Assembly (NCBI GenBank): GCA_023213395.1
Contig: CM041465.1
Coordinates: forward strand, 229,655,741 to 229,719,740
From: Cycas panzhihuaensis
Taxonomy: Eukaryota > Cycadophyta
Direction: 5' to 3'
DNA length: 64,000 bases
Shown here: piece after piece, positions 1 to 11,660 of the stretch
Numbering within the stretch: position 1 is the stretch's first letter
Layout: the number at the start of each line of letters is the position of its first letter
Position numbers and translations under genes: made by a program
Notes under the pieces: model-generated
Told to the model about the DNA's origin: nothing
The model's database searches: none
What the model saw: the letters and a program-made list of their open reading frames with translations, nothing else

Positions 1-1805
1 TGTCGAGAAATTCAAATAAGGTTAATGGACTTCCAAACATAACATTTCACTCATTTGTTTGCAAAGGATGTTTTCTTGGTAAACAACATCGTTTTCCTTT
101 CCAAAGAAGTGAATGGCGAGAAAAAAACAAATTAGAATTAGTGCACTCTGATCTCTGTGGACCCATTCCTCCAAGCTCAATCAATGGAGCTAGATATTTC
201 CTTATATTCATTGATGATTTTTCTAGGAAGTTTAGATATATTTTCTCTATAGTAAATCTGAAACTTTTGATAAATTTAAAGAATTCAAGGCTGAAGCAGA
301 ATTGGAATGTGGAAATAAGATAAAATGCATTAGATCTGACAGAGGAGGTAAGTATACTTCAAAAGAGTTCTAGTTCTTTTGCAAAAATCATGGGATATGT
401 CGGCAGATCACAACTTCTTACACACCTCAATCCAACGGTGTGGCTGAACAGATGAACAGAACCATCATGGAAATGGCACGAAATATGATTCATGGTAGGC
501 AGATTTCAAAAACTTATTGGGCAGAAGCTGTAAATACAACAATTTATCTGATAAATCGAAATCCAACTTATGCCTCGAATAAGATAACTCTAGAAGAAGC
601 ATGGACGGGTCACAAACCTGATGTAAGTAATCTAAAAATCTTTGGCTATTAATTTTTTGCTCATATTCCTGATAAGAAAAGATCAAAACTTGATTGTAAA
701 AGTATAGAGTGCATAATGATAAGCTATAGTAAAAATTTAAAAGCCTATAGATGCATAGACCCAAAAACAAACAAGGTCTATGTAAGTAGAGATGTTATTT
801 TTAATGAACAAAACATTGTCGCAAGTCCAATAATATGTCAGGAAATTGAAGTGGCTGCAATGGAAACTCCCATTGAAATCCCTCCACTTGAAGACATATC
901 AGGAATCACTTTTGAAGATATAACAACATAGGAAGAAGAGCAATTTGAAAGAGGTCCTTTGCTCCCTAAGGAAACAAGCACCGAGGAAGATGAGGAAAGA
1001 TGCACATCCTCCAGAAAGATACCTAAACGGTATCTCAAAATAGTTGAAGAAGCTAAAGGCAACATATTTGATCACAGGACCAGGTCCTAGAAACATCAAA
1101 CCCTTATGTGTTTAATTGAACCTCAGTCATATGAAAAAGCCATCCAGCATGTTGAGTGGAAATTAGCAATGGATACAGAAATGGAATCCATCTCCAAAAA
1201 CAAAACTTGGAAACTAGTTGAACCACCTACAGGCAAACCAATTGTTAACTATAAGTGGATGTATAAAATAAAAGAGAATTTTGATGGGAATATAAAAAAA
1301 ATACAAGGCTAGATTAGTAATTAAGGGCTACACTCAAACCGCAAGGATAGATTATGGCAAAACCTTCTCTCCAGTAGCAAAACTAAATACTATGAGGATG
1401 GTAGTCACCTTAGATGCATAGTACAATTAGAAGGTTTATCAACTAGATGTAAAGAGTGCCTTCCTAAATGGAGACATTGAAGAAGAAGCTTACATGCATC
1501 AATCAGAGGGATACATTCAAAATGGTCAAGAACATCTTGTATGTAGGCTAAAAAAGACCCTATATGGGCTAAAACAAACTCCAAGGGTTTGGTATGCCAA
1601 GTTGGACAAGTTTCTCATTCAAAATAGTTTTCAAAGATGTGAATCAAATCCTAGTTTATATGAGAAGAAATACAAAGGATTGATTATAATAATCGTTGTA
1701 CATATAGATGACATGTCTATTACAGGTAGCGACACAGAGTCTATCACAACTATAAAGATTCAACTAGAAAAAGGTTTTGAAATGATTGATCTAGGACTTT
1801 CTAAA
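1..1805 (+). pseudogene. A0: family A Ty1-copia pol fragment (integrase to reverse transcriptase)
   Basis: Remains of a copia polyprotein that enters from the left edge. In order: the end of the GAG-pre-integrase zinc region (CKGCFLGKQH at about 60-90), the integrase core with its first acidic motif (FIDDFSRK near 210-225), a degraded second motif (SDRGGKYTS near 335-360), the third region (NGVAEQMNRT near 435-465), the integrase C-terminal part, and reverse transcriptase with YGLKQTPRVWYAK near 1560-1600. The RT active site reads HIDD instead of YVDD near 1700-1715. Stops at about 373, 650, 929 and 1089 and frameshifts near 300, 660 and 1310 make it non-coding. RNase H is absent because the RT runs into the LTR at about 1805. 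Its closest relative here is A2 at the right end, on the opposite strand. Confidence 0.9.
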
Positions 1806-1978
1806 TCAATCAGGACATTCAATTAGAGCTTAATGAGGGTCATGTGTCATTCTCTTCTCTGTAATAGTGACAAGCGGCTTACATGTAGTAAGTAGTTACA
1901 AAACATTTCATGTATTTATAGAGAGATACTCTCTCACATAATTAACGATCTTTCTTCATTCAAATCTATTTTCTTTCA
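1806..1978 (+). repeat. A0 3' LTR, truncated at its start
   Basis: It matches the family A LTRs at 54748-54938, 59607-59813 and 59906-60120 in reverse complement: AATGAGGGTCATGTGTC, then a TATTTATAGAGAGA promoter-like stretch and an end in TTCTTTCA. About the first 20 nt are missing. The right flank begins GCAAC, the expected target duplication. The matching left copy would lie outside the window. Confidence 0.7.
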
Positions 1979-2317
1979 GCAACTGGGATAGCTTGCATGT
2001 TTGACATTTGTCAAACATGAAGCCTCTCAAGGTCTCTCCTCCAACTCTATATATTGAGACTATTATACATAAGAGTGAGTTTGTATTGTTATACTGCTAG
2101 TTTTAATTTAAGCCACTTTTGTTTATTTGGAGTAAGGAACAATTCCTTCTCATCCACATTTGTGTCTATCTTACGCTTGAAATCATTGTGCCTTATCCTT
2201 GCTAATTTGCCCGTGTTCATAGCTACCTAGTATAGATACTAATCATCTTCTCATGTTAGTTGATTTCCTCTCCATTAGATCTTAAGGGCTGAAGGCTAAA
2301 TGCCATCATCTTCAACA
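1979..2317 (+). repeat. F0: 3' part of a family F LTR
   Basis: The stretch matches the second half of the family F LTR (compare F4 at 24190-24488). Shared points are a palindrome with arms TGTTTGACA/TGTCAAACA at 1999-2018, an AACAATTCCT motif and the terminal GGCTAAATGCCATC segment also seen in F2. It ends TTCAACA. The missing first half should lie left of the window, because A0 appears to have inserted into this LTR. Confidence 0.65.
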
Positions 2318-2349
2318 AAAAGGGGCTTAAAACCCTATCTAAATCATGG

Positions 2350-4640
2350 TATAAAGCAAGAATTCACTGTCCTATATACCCCACAATAAAACAGTACTGT
2401 CGAGAAGAAAATTCCTAACATGCTGGAGATGGCAAGGTGGATAATGCATGCACATAACTTGCCATCGATGTTTTGTGCAAAAGTTATGCAAACTGCTGTG
2501 CATATTATGAAGCAAGTACTGACTCTAGTAGTTCGTGGCATTACTCCTGAGAAGAAATGAACCAATCATTGACCATTTAAAAGTTTTAAGGTGCATAGCG
2601 TATGTGGACATCCCTAACAAAAAATGTAAGTAGTTGGATTGCAAGAGTCAGAAGTGTATCTTCATGGGTTATACTGTTACAAATAAAGCTTATAGACTAT
2701 GAATCCAGTGGAAAAGAAATTTATTGTTAGTCAAGATGTAGAGTTTGTTAAGTCGTGAATGTTCATTGATTGAGTATTGTCTAAAGAAGTCTTTTATCTG
2801 CCTTTATTACTATTTCTATTAGAGTTGATTCTACAGGACTCTGTTTCTGGGAATGTGCACCTCATTCAACTAAATGAGGAGCTTGTTACATGAAGGAGAG
2901 ATGGACCAAGTAATACAGATAATGAAGAGTTGTCACATTAAGAGACATGTGAGACATTAGGTGCCTTGATGCCATTGTGGGCTAGAAAGACCATAGAAGA
3001 GTTAGGTGTGACAATGTAAAATCTTACAAACAAACAAAAGAGAAGGAGGCATCATGTCAGTCAAGCTCTAATGGTTAACACCATAGACTCCCATGACCCT
3101 CATTCTTATGTTGAGGCAAAGGAGAATCCAAAGTAGGGAGTTGCAATTGAGGAAGAGTGTGGTTTATTAATGAGGAATGCGACATACAATTTAGTTCCAT
3201 TACCTCCAAAAAAGAATCTTGTTGGATGCAAGTGGATGTACAAGACAAAGTTCCATTGTAATGGTGAGGTGAAAAAGCTCAAAGCTTGACTTGTTGTGAA
3301 GGGATTCAAATAAAAGAAAGGGATTGATTATGATGAGACATTTGCACCAATCTCAAAAATGACAATCATTCAGTTGATCCTTTCACTTACAACTAATAAA
3401 AATAGATGGGAGTTACATCAGATAGATGTATGTCTACATTTCTTAATGGATACCTACAAGAGAAAAATTATATGGTACAACCTCCTAGGTTCGTTAAGTA
3501 AGGACAAGAAGAGTTTGTGTGTTGGTTGAAGAAATCTCTCTATGGTCTTAAGCAAGCATCAAGGGCATGGTATGTAAAGATTGATGCTATGTTGAAGGAA
3601 GAAGGATTTGTAACTATAGATCTAAAACCTAATCTATATATCAAGAGGATTCCAAGATCAATTGTGGTGATTGTGTTGTAGGTTGATGACCTCATCTTAA
3701 TGGGCAATTATCATAAGACGATTGTGGATGTTAAAAGTAGCTTGTAAAAGACCTTTAAAATGACAAATTTAAGAATGTTGAATTACTTCTTGGGCATAAA
3801 ACCACAACAAATGGAGGATTGAATCATGGTGTTGCAAGTGAAGTATGTGAAAAACTTGCTTGCAAAGTTCAAGATGGTGGATTACAAGTCTATTGTAACA
3901 CTATGTGTGAAAGGCACAGAACTTGAGAAAGATATGAAGAAGTTTGTTGTAGACACTATATAGATAGTTGGTATAGAGTCTCATTTATTTGACTTACACT
4001 AGACTAGATATTGTTTATGTTGTTGGTCTAGTCTCTCAGTATATATGGAATCCACAGGAGCCACATTGTTGCAGTGAAGCAGATTCTAAGATATTTGAAA
4101 GGAACTCTTAATCTTGGTCTAGGGTACGTTCATGGTGGAAAGATGAAATTGCATGGCTACATGGATGTTGATTGGAGAGGGGACTCCAATAATTTAAAAT
4201 CCACTACTAAATACATCTTTAGAGTTGGCAGTGGACCTATATTGTGGCAGTCAAAGAAACAATAAATAGTTACATTATCTTCTATAGAGGCAGAGTACCA
4301 GGGACTCACTGTTGGTGTGAGAGAAGTTGTATGGTTGTAAGGGCTTGTGAATTTTCTTGCTATAGCTTGTAACACCTTGATTATTTTAGTCGATAACTAG
4401 AGCACTATTCGATTGTCAAAGGAACCAGAGTTTCATGTGCATACAAAGCATATTGAAATTCAACACCACTACATTCGTGAGCATATCAAGGAAAGAAAGT
4501 TGTAGGTCAAATACTATTCAAGTGAAAAGTCATCAGTGGATGTGTCCACCAAGGCACTAACTAAAGATCAATTCACTAAAATCCGTACCAAATTGCGACT
4601 CAATGAAATTATCCTTGAGGATAGATGTGTTAGCAAAGAT
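2350..4640 (+). pseudogene. H1: degenerate Ty1-copia pol (integrase core, RT, RNase H)
   Basis: Heavily decayed pol. From left: an integrase core remnant (MARWIMHAHNLPS near 2425-2470), integrase C-terminal region (SQDVEFV near 2735), RT start (GCKWMYKTKFHCNGE near 3225-3265), the DYDETFAPIS motif near 3325-3355, the RT catalytic region near 3680 where the Tyr codon of YVDD is a stop (TAG then VDD), and RNase H (VKQILRYLKGTLNLGLGYVH near 4074-4130; VHTKHIEIQHHYIREHIK near 4435-4495). It has many stops and frameshifts. Gag, protease and the 5' LTR are absent. It is related to H2, which is younger and on the other strand. Confidence 0.85.
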
Positions 4641-4696
4641 AATTCCAGCCTTCATCAGTGATTTCAAATTACAAATCAAATCCCCACATTTACATT

Positions 4697-5088
4697 AAGG
4701 GGGGATGTTAGCGTGACAACTTGTATTAAACCACATGATTAATCTTAAATGTTGCAAGTTAAGTCAAAAGGTGTGAATATCAAAGAGTCGCAACCAATAG
4801 GTTAAACATACAAACTAGGAGTTTATAAAAGGTCACTAAGTCCATTGTCAAATCAATCAAGTAGAATCATTGTAATCAATTGATTGTTGTGGTGGGCTAT
4901 TTTACTAAAAGGTTTTCCTATGTAAAATTTGTGTATTGTGTACTATGCTCTTTGTTGTTTGCTTGTTGTGTATAATCAAGATCCTATTCAAAGTGTATGT
5001 TTTCATGTTTCTTCACAGCATGTTGTATACCAATGCATTCAATAATTGAGGTGATATTTTAGAGCTAGTATACTAATTCTACCGCTCA
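4697..5088 (+). repeat. H1 polypurine tract and 3' LTR
   Basis: A polypurine tract (AAGGGGGGA, 4697-4705) directly precedes TGTTAGCGTGACAACTTG, the LTR start at 4706. Content resembles the H2 LTR: loss-tolerant text around AACCACATTAA and AAGTCAAAAGGTGTGA. H2 LTRs are 375-376 bp, so an end near the CTCA at 5088 is plausible. The 3' boundary is uncertain because no partner LTR is present. Confidence 0.65.
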
Positions 5089-5549
5089 AATCGTTGTGTT
5101 GTGTGTTATGTTCTTGGCCCATTTACTCTCAATTCCTAATCCAATTGGAGTGATAAGTACACTATCTTCCATATTATATCCATTTTCCCTACATATCCAT
5201 ATGAAAGGATATATGGACATCACAACATGCATTTGCTATCCTTTAATAATCAAGCAAGGAGCTACTTGCATACACCTTCCACATTATCAATCCTAACATC
5301 CAATTATATCGCCCAACATAATAGGTATAAGATTAGGGTTACATCTTGTATAGAGATTCTTGTATTTGATCTTGACATCATATATCCTATTTGTACAAAA
5401 GATAGGATGAAAATTGGCATTGTTTATGTATATGGTTACATGAAATACTCCCTGGTTGTATGTATTTGGGGCTACAAGAGACAGGGTACATTGGATGTGC
5501 CTTATAGCATATTGGTATTTGTATGGGTTCAGCATTGGATTGTGTTATG
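5089..5549. other. Unassigned spacer
   Basis: No pol, LTR or RNA motif was recognised. Open frames of 60-110 codons here lack homology that I can see and overlap on both strands. The right border is sharp because an LTR starts at 5550. Confidence 0.5.
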
Positions 5550-6148
5550 TGTTGGAAGATAATGTTTAATGTGTAAATGTTTAATGTATTTAGGTGAAAG
5601 TTATTAATGTTGTAGTCCTAAGTATTATGCAAAGGTCTATGAGTCCACATATTATAACGTTGTTAAATAAGTAGTTAAAAGGTCATTGGTAGGTGATAAG
5701 TCATTGGGTATGTTAAAAGTCATTTGTCCCACATATAACTCACCTCATCTTCATATTCCTGCCTATGATGTATAAATAGGTGAGTGAGGTAGAGTAGGCA
5801 TCACTGAACCATCATAGTGAAAGAGGTTAATGTATCAAAGTCATTTATGTAGATTAATTATATGACCTTAGGATATATTGTTAACATTAGTCTCTTAATG
5901 AAATGCACTTTATGTGCATTTAGATGTAATTTCAGGTTCATGTCATTAAGTGGAAAAATCCTAACCCTAATGCTCACCCTCAATAATAAAAGGTGAAATC
6001 TTAAGGAGGGAGTCATTATTCATTCTCACCTCCAAGCTTGCTCTCATATCTTGTTTCATCTCTTTCTCATTCTCCATTGCCATTGTGTGCATGTGAGTGA
6101 TTTATTCCCTAGATCCATCCTTCCTTCATGTGGTATCAGAGCAACCAG
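5550..6148 (+). repeat. N0: family N LTR with primer binding site
   Basis: The LTR runs from TGTTGGAAGATAATG at 5550 to CTTCA at 6128. It is followed by TGGTATCAGAGC (6131-6142), complementary to initiator-Met tRNA, so this is a 5' LTR in plus orientation. The start and the promoter segment (GATGTATAAATAGGTGAGTG near 5768-5787) match the reverse complement of the N2 LTR. No matching 3' LTR follows, so the element is truncated or rearranged. Confidence 0.75.
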
Positions 6149-6280
6149 GGTTCAAAACTAATCCTATGTACCATAGTAGCGCACCCGGAGATACGTGAAT
6201 GTGTTTGTAGGTCGCGCCGAGGAACGCCTTGGTGGACATGCATGTCGTGTAGGTACAACCAACTCCTCGTGATGGGGGAG

Positions 6281-6429
6281 TGTTGGAGCACGTAATGCTA
6301 ACTATCACGAGAAAGTCCTCTTCCCAAATTACCCTAGGTCTTTTGGTGTAACGACAACCTGTGACAAGAGCCCCAGGGTAATTTGGGAAGAGGACTTCCT
6401 CGTGATAGTTAGCGTTACGCGCTCCAACA
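6281..6429. repeat. 149-bp inverted repeat (foldback or MITE-like)
   Basis: Arms of 55 bp at 6281-6335 and 6375-6429 are complementary at 52 of 55 positions around a 39-nt loop. The outer ends are TGTTGGAGC and GCTCCAACA. It lies in the leader downstream of the N0 LTR. No clear target duplication flanks it (left GGGAG, right CATGG). It encodes nothing. It could be a foldback element, a deleted DNA transposon or a hairpin formed in situ. Confidence 0.85.
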
Positions 6430-6522
6430 CATGGAGTCCCATGGTGTGTTATTGTTATGGAGCATCTTGATGTAGTTATCTTTGATATGAGTTAATTCAA
6501 TCTTCCTTTGTTTATTGATCTT

Positions 6523-7401
6523 ATTCCATTGTTGTTGGTGTTGAATGATCTCTATGTGAAAGTTTAACATTATGAAGAAATATTCGGAATGGCAATGACA
6601 GTAGGTAGACTATGCATTGCCACATTTGGTAGAAGGATGATTATGTTGGGCCTAGAGTCTACTTGATTCTTCAATAAAGTTATATTGTACATGGTGATAT
6701 TTAGGGTGGATAACATCAAATTACATAGCAGCATTCAAGCCCTATGTAAGATGAGTTAGCCCATCTGACAATTGATGTTTGTTGATTGTTGTGTTTTGGG
6801 ATAAAGAGTTTAGGCCATATTGTGCTTGAATAGATAGTAATCTCAATCGGGGTTGCTTACGTAGGTATTTTTGGGAATTTGCCCATATGTTGTTGCATTT
6901 TGAATGGGCATATTTATTGCATATGGAATCCTATAATTCTCCACTAAAACTAGTTTGCTAAGAATTTTCGGCCACATTTAATTGTTTTCTACTATAATTC
7001 ACAGCTTATTATTCTCTATACTAATGATGAAGTAAATTTGAACTAGGCCCCTCCCCTCTAACATGTCTGGGTAGTCATCACCTTGTTTGACCCCTTTTTA
7101 ATGGCTTACCATGTGCCATGTATTGCTTATGGATTGTCTTACGACTATGAGGTGTTCTCTTGCTCTATGTTCCCCCTGTTTTGTTTACCAGTGATGACTC
7201 TTCAAAAGTTACAATGTTGTCTAGTTTGATCTTGGTACTTTCATCGAATTTTTCAGATATTCCTTGGAAACGCAATCCCGCAACTTAAAATTTATTGAGA
7301 GTATGTCCTTTGAATAAAGGTTCATCCCATGTCTCACCTATGGATGTGTTCAGATGTGATATGATTGCACCTATTGTAGTGGTGCCCATCTTGTAGCTAA
7401 T
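6523..7401. repeat. DUP copy a: direct duplication of ~880 bp
   Basis: This stretch, starting ATTCCATTGTTGTTGG and ending GTAGCTAAT, recurs at 12060-12868 plus 20683-20754 with about 97 percent identity by eye. The two copies flank N1. The minus strand at 7190-7400 reads almost open (includes WDEPLFKGHTLNKF then, after a TAA, VAGLRFQGISEKFDES) and ends at a splice-donor-like CTG|GTAAAC at 7188, so it may include an old exon. I do not recognise the protein. Confidence 0.85.
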
Positions 7402-7784
7402 TGTTAAGATTTTAACATGGAGAACACTCATCAACAACAAGATCAATAACATCAACAAAGATTAACAGAATATAGTCAGAATACATTAACATATCAATGA
7501 CACCAAAGACTCAATATGAGCCTTGATGATGTGACCTCTCTATACACTACCTCAACCACCTTTATATACAAAAGAGGTGGGAGACTATACAATACAAGTA
7601 ATACATGTGGGACAAATACCTTTGTCCTGACTAATGATATTACACCACTAACTTGACCAATAAGTTTCTATCTTCTCACACAATATTATAATGACCCTTT
7701 GACTCTAAGACTTAGGACAATGACTAATAATCCTAGGACCCACTTTTACTTAACCACACACACATTAAACATTATATTCTAACA
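7402..7784 (-). repeat. N1 3' LTR
   Basis: 383 bp, TGTTAAGATTTTAACATGG to ATTCTAACA on the plus strand, the same length as its partner at 11677. About a dozen to fifteen differences separate them by eye, which suggests a moderately recent insertion. Confidence 0.9.
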
Positions 7785-8010
7785 CCTCCCCTTAATGTTT
7801 AATGTTTGAACTAAGGACAATATAACTGACATACGTTAACACTTGGCTTGAATTTGAGACTATAGACACTAAAGACAACATGACACTTTGACACATGATT
7901 ATCAATGTACTCCAATGCACTTTGTCTTCTTTGAATCTCCAGCGTCTTGATCTTGGAAAGGTCTTGAACACCATGTATTGGGCTTGATCTTGGCCTTCAA
8001 TCCTGTAGTG

Positions 8011-9290
8011 TCATTTTTGAGGTAGTCCTTTGAATTGATGGTCTTCGAGTTTTGCTTCTTTCACCTTCATACACAATTGGGAATCCTTTGACATGCAAAA
8101 CAAGTAGTGAAAGATGGGTGATTCAGCATAATCCTGCATGTACCCATCAAAGATATTTTTAAGGTGTCTTTCAAATATGTCTTCTATCACCTGTTTGCTT
8201 CCACTTTCTTCAGTATCTGAGTGACCAAAATAGATATTAGCAATATCGTCATTATCCAAATATAGCAATGAGTTGTCAATCGGTGAGACACCATTATCCT
8301 TCCCTGAAATAATGAATTTACTGAGATGAGTTCCTGTAAGCTATGTGAGATACCCTGTTTTTTCCGTGTCACTCAAAGGATTCCTTGAACCAAGTACAAT
8401 GAGTATTTCCATGATACTTACATGCATATACTTCCTAACTATGAATATGCATACATGGAACATTATTTCAATATGATCGATCTTTATGATCAAGTAACCT
8501 ACCCAAAATGTAATATGATTTCAACAAGTAAGATTCTGATCATATGGTATCCTCCTTATGTTCCTTCTTTCTTGGAAACAACTTTCTAGTGCTGTTATAG
8601 GATATGTTGTTATAATTTTGATTCTTTCAAAGATGAGGATAGAGGATGCAACTGAGTTGAAAGAGATCATGGATAGTTTCCAATACATGCATATCACTAT
8701 TTGACATGTCATCATTTGAATTCTTCCTATCAACTTGTCAACATAAACTAGGGTAATATTATCCATACCTTTTGTCAGGCAACTTGTGTCTCCATGAATT
8801 ATTACTGGCATGGATTGATGCCTGGAATCTTCAGCCTCCAAAGCTGGTTCTTTGATGAGACTCAAGGTATGATGCTTTTCCCTTTTTTCTTTCCTCTTCA
8901 ATTTCTTCCTTTGATTCTTTTCCCTTTTGATCCTCTACTGCACTTCTTCAGGTCCTTTTTCATGCACTTCTATCAGCAGTTTCTAGGCGTCCTCAACTGA
9001 GTCGGTATTCTACAGAACTTGGATAATGAAGTGGTAGGAAGAAGGAAGGTTATCCTTATCAAGGGATACAAGTATTACGTCAATAACAATTCTGTTTTTC
9101 CTTTTGAAAATTTCCTCTCATTCTTCGTGAGCCATTTCAGTACCCATGACTGTTTTTCCAAAGTTTCTTCAATACAAATAGGCTCTCCATCTTAATTTTC
9201 CAAAAACGAAAATTAGTTCCAATATATTTGGACAAAGGGAAGAGGAGATCTGATAGCCAACATTTATTTCTTCCAGGTACAAAAGTGATA
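8011..9290 (-). pseudogene. N1 gag-like gene, degenerate
   Basis: Read on the minus strand from about 9260 down. The start has the copia Gag signature KYIGTNFRFWKIKMES followed by LKKLWKN, parallel to KYTGNNFQIWKTKMECIF in N2. The C-terminal end (VIEDIFERHLKNIF..., then MKVKEAKLEDHQFKGLPQK near 8011-8070) matches the N2 C-terminus (MKKVKLKDHHSRRPLQGQ). Frameshifts and stops break it into several open frames. No zinc knuckle is visible. The function is inferred to be a capsid-like protein of a non-autonomous element, with the role of the middle region unknown. Confidence 0.75.
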
Positions 9291-9689
9291 ATGTCACTTA
9301 ACTCCATGAGGAAAAAACTGACTTAAGAGCAACTACTTTGCCCAAAGTAGAAGTAGATCAGCAACAAATACTCTGTGATCCCAATGCTGCTAACTATTTT
9401 GAAAAATAGATACCTGAGAGCAATCCTCACTATTTTTGCCCCAGCACTAATTTTTCACAGTTCCTATGCATAGAATAAAAGCAGACATACCAGTCAGAAT
9501 ATGATCCTTGCTTTTAGCAAACCCATAGAAAGGAGTTGATCATCGGAAACAGAGGTTGTCCTTGGTGTCACCACTGTCCATTTGTAGACTCAGTGATATT
9601 GTGCTCAGTTGGCAGTGAACAAGTAAACAACAATACTCACAATGAATAAGCAAGCAACACTCTTCAACCAGTAGTTTTCAAACAGCACT

Positions 9690-10425
9690 CAGAGAATCCT
9701 ACCTTCAATCCAGAATTCTAGTATATCCCAACTGCAGTAGCACCCGAGGAAACTACATTATATATAACTTTGTTGTTATCCCACACCTTGCAAGGTTTCC
9801 CTTTCTTTTTGGTAGTAGAAAATGTCTTGCTCAAAGCTTGTTGAATGTTGCTTGGGTGTCAATTCCTTAGTCTGCTTTAAAGTTGATAGATACGTGGCCA
9901 TCAAGCAGGCAATCCCATCCACAATATCTTCTTGCTGGACACGACATAGCTTTCCTAGTCTAAACAGTTTTGTGCATCATTATATCCACCATCCAACAAA
10001 TCAGTCTCAGTAATAATATCCCATGAGCTGCCTTCATCTACTGGTCTCTCAGCAACACCTTGTGAAATAGAAACATGAATACTTCCAAGCTTGTCAAGAA
10101 ATACAAGAGATTCCACTCTGGACTCCCATCTATAGACTCAGATTTCACCGAACAGGTGCAGTCAGACGTACTCGGACATTGGCAAGAATAACAACAGTCG
10201 AGTTGGTGCTTTCTGGGGCTAAGAATCAGTTGGCCTTGGCCTAGTCATCCACACTGCAAACACGTGTATTTAAATGGTCAAAAATTAGCACTCCGAGTCC
10301 TTGCCTTTGAAAGCTCTCGGCTCCATGTCCATCCTTATTATTCTTTGCCAGACTTGACCAAATCAGTCCTCTGTGCCAGAGATCTCCTATGGTATGGTAT
10401 ATTTTATTCTTTCACGGATATCCGT
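9690..10425 (-). pseudogene. Host-like coding fragment captured in the N1 leader
   Basis: The minus strand carries a chain of protein-like segments that continue one another through small frameshifts and stops: ESFQRQGLGVLIFDHLNTR (about 10300), STNSTVVILANVRVRLT (about 10185), VESLVFLDKLGSIHVSISQG (about 10090), ERPVDEGSSWDIITETD (about 10030), KLCRVQQEDIVDGIACLMAT (about 9915) and KPCKVWDNNKVIYNVVSSGA (about 9770). None looks like a retroelement protein. No intron-like interruption is evident, which fits capture from a spliced mRNA. I cannot name the gene with certainty. The orientation is the same as N1. Confidence 0.6.
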
Positions 10426-11660
10426 CCTGTTTTATGAAAAGGCAATGCTGAACAGAATGAAATTCAACCTTACAACAATTGAAATTCAACCTCACAGTCC
10501 CATTTCTTGTTAAATTCTTGAAGGAAGCCGGTTCTGACAGAAGGATGAAAAGCCTAGTATTCTTCTTGATAGAACTGAGTTTGACCCAAAATATATTACG
10601 ATCAAATATCTATACTTGTTGCTGTTGTAGTTTATACTACTTCAACTGTACCTCTATGGTTTCTCTATCTTCCTCTCTCTTTCTCTCTACAGAGGCAGCT
10701 TTGCAGGACTTATAAGGGCCACGGAGCTGAAGTAAGGACCAGAATACCTTTTATAAACCGCTTTCAGTTTGTGTCTCCTGAATGTTGGTGAAATTCCTTT
10801 AGATCTACTTCCAACGGATTTGCAGGTACCACTGCATATACTCACGTTGGCAGATCAATGAACAGGAACAAGATTGCAACACAACGACACGATTACACAG
10901 CCCGCCACGGATCAGTGAAGCAGGCAGTGTCTTTGTAGGTCAAACGAAGGAATTTCAGGTCTAGACATGAGTAGGGTGAATGGCGCCACATGTCGTGACA
11001 TGCTCCACAACAGTACATATATGCAGTCCATGACGAATAGGAGCATCACAGACAGACAAGCAAGATGGACTAAGGTGTTACAAAGACTCACTAAGTCTTG
11101 TTCGACCCGCTTTAGGGTTTCAAATGATACAGATGGGGAGACAGCAATCAAGATTTTATGATAATTTAACAGAAATGACCCCAACATGTAGGTACTATGA
11201 ACCAGTCACAGTATTTACAAACCCTCAATGAGCATCAACTGAGATCACATTCTCAGATACAAGATCATATATCATTACAGAGGAGAACACATCACCATGA
11301 TACCATGACAGTATTTCCTCAGCATACAAGCAAGGTGGAACTGAATCTTTTCAAACCCTTGATGTTGTGGAATCAATATTTCAATCAAGTTCTCTAAGTA
11401 TAATCGATTTCAGATTTTGTCACATTAACTGATTTCTTCATCTGATAAACCTGATACAAGGCTTGCTTCGTAGAATAATGGTATTACCTGGTAAAAGGCT
11501 TCAAGAAACTTCTCACACGACCTCCTTCTTGGCTAAAGTTTGGTGACCCAGTATCACAACGGCCTCAACACGTAACCTGCTCTCTTAAGCCTTCAATCTG
11601 TCAACCGCCCTAATGGAGTCACCTTCCTTCCTTATTTGCACACAAGAGTCTTAACAAGCG
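10426..11660 (-). other. N1 5' leader, no recognised gene
   Basis: This lies between the primer site of N1 and the captured fragment. A 91-codon open frame (10912-11187, minus) is present, but I see no family signature. The sequence is somewhat richer in GC than the LTRs. It may hold more captured or untranslated sequence. Confidence 0.4.

Noticed and set aside
465-770. 101-codon minus ORF
   Set aside because: Lies opposite the A0 integrase, with no motif of its own.
6131-6142. TGGTATCAGAGC-type sequences as tRNA gene remnants
   Set aside because: They sit directly beside LTR ends in every clear case, so they are primer binding sites. No tRNA cloverleaf surrounds them.
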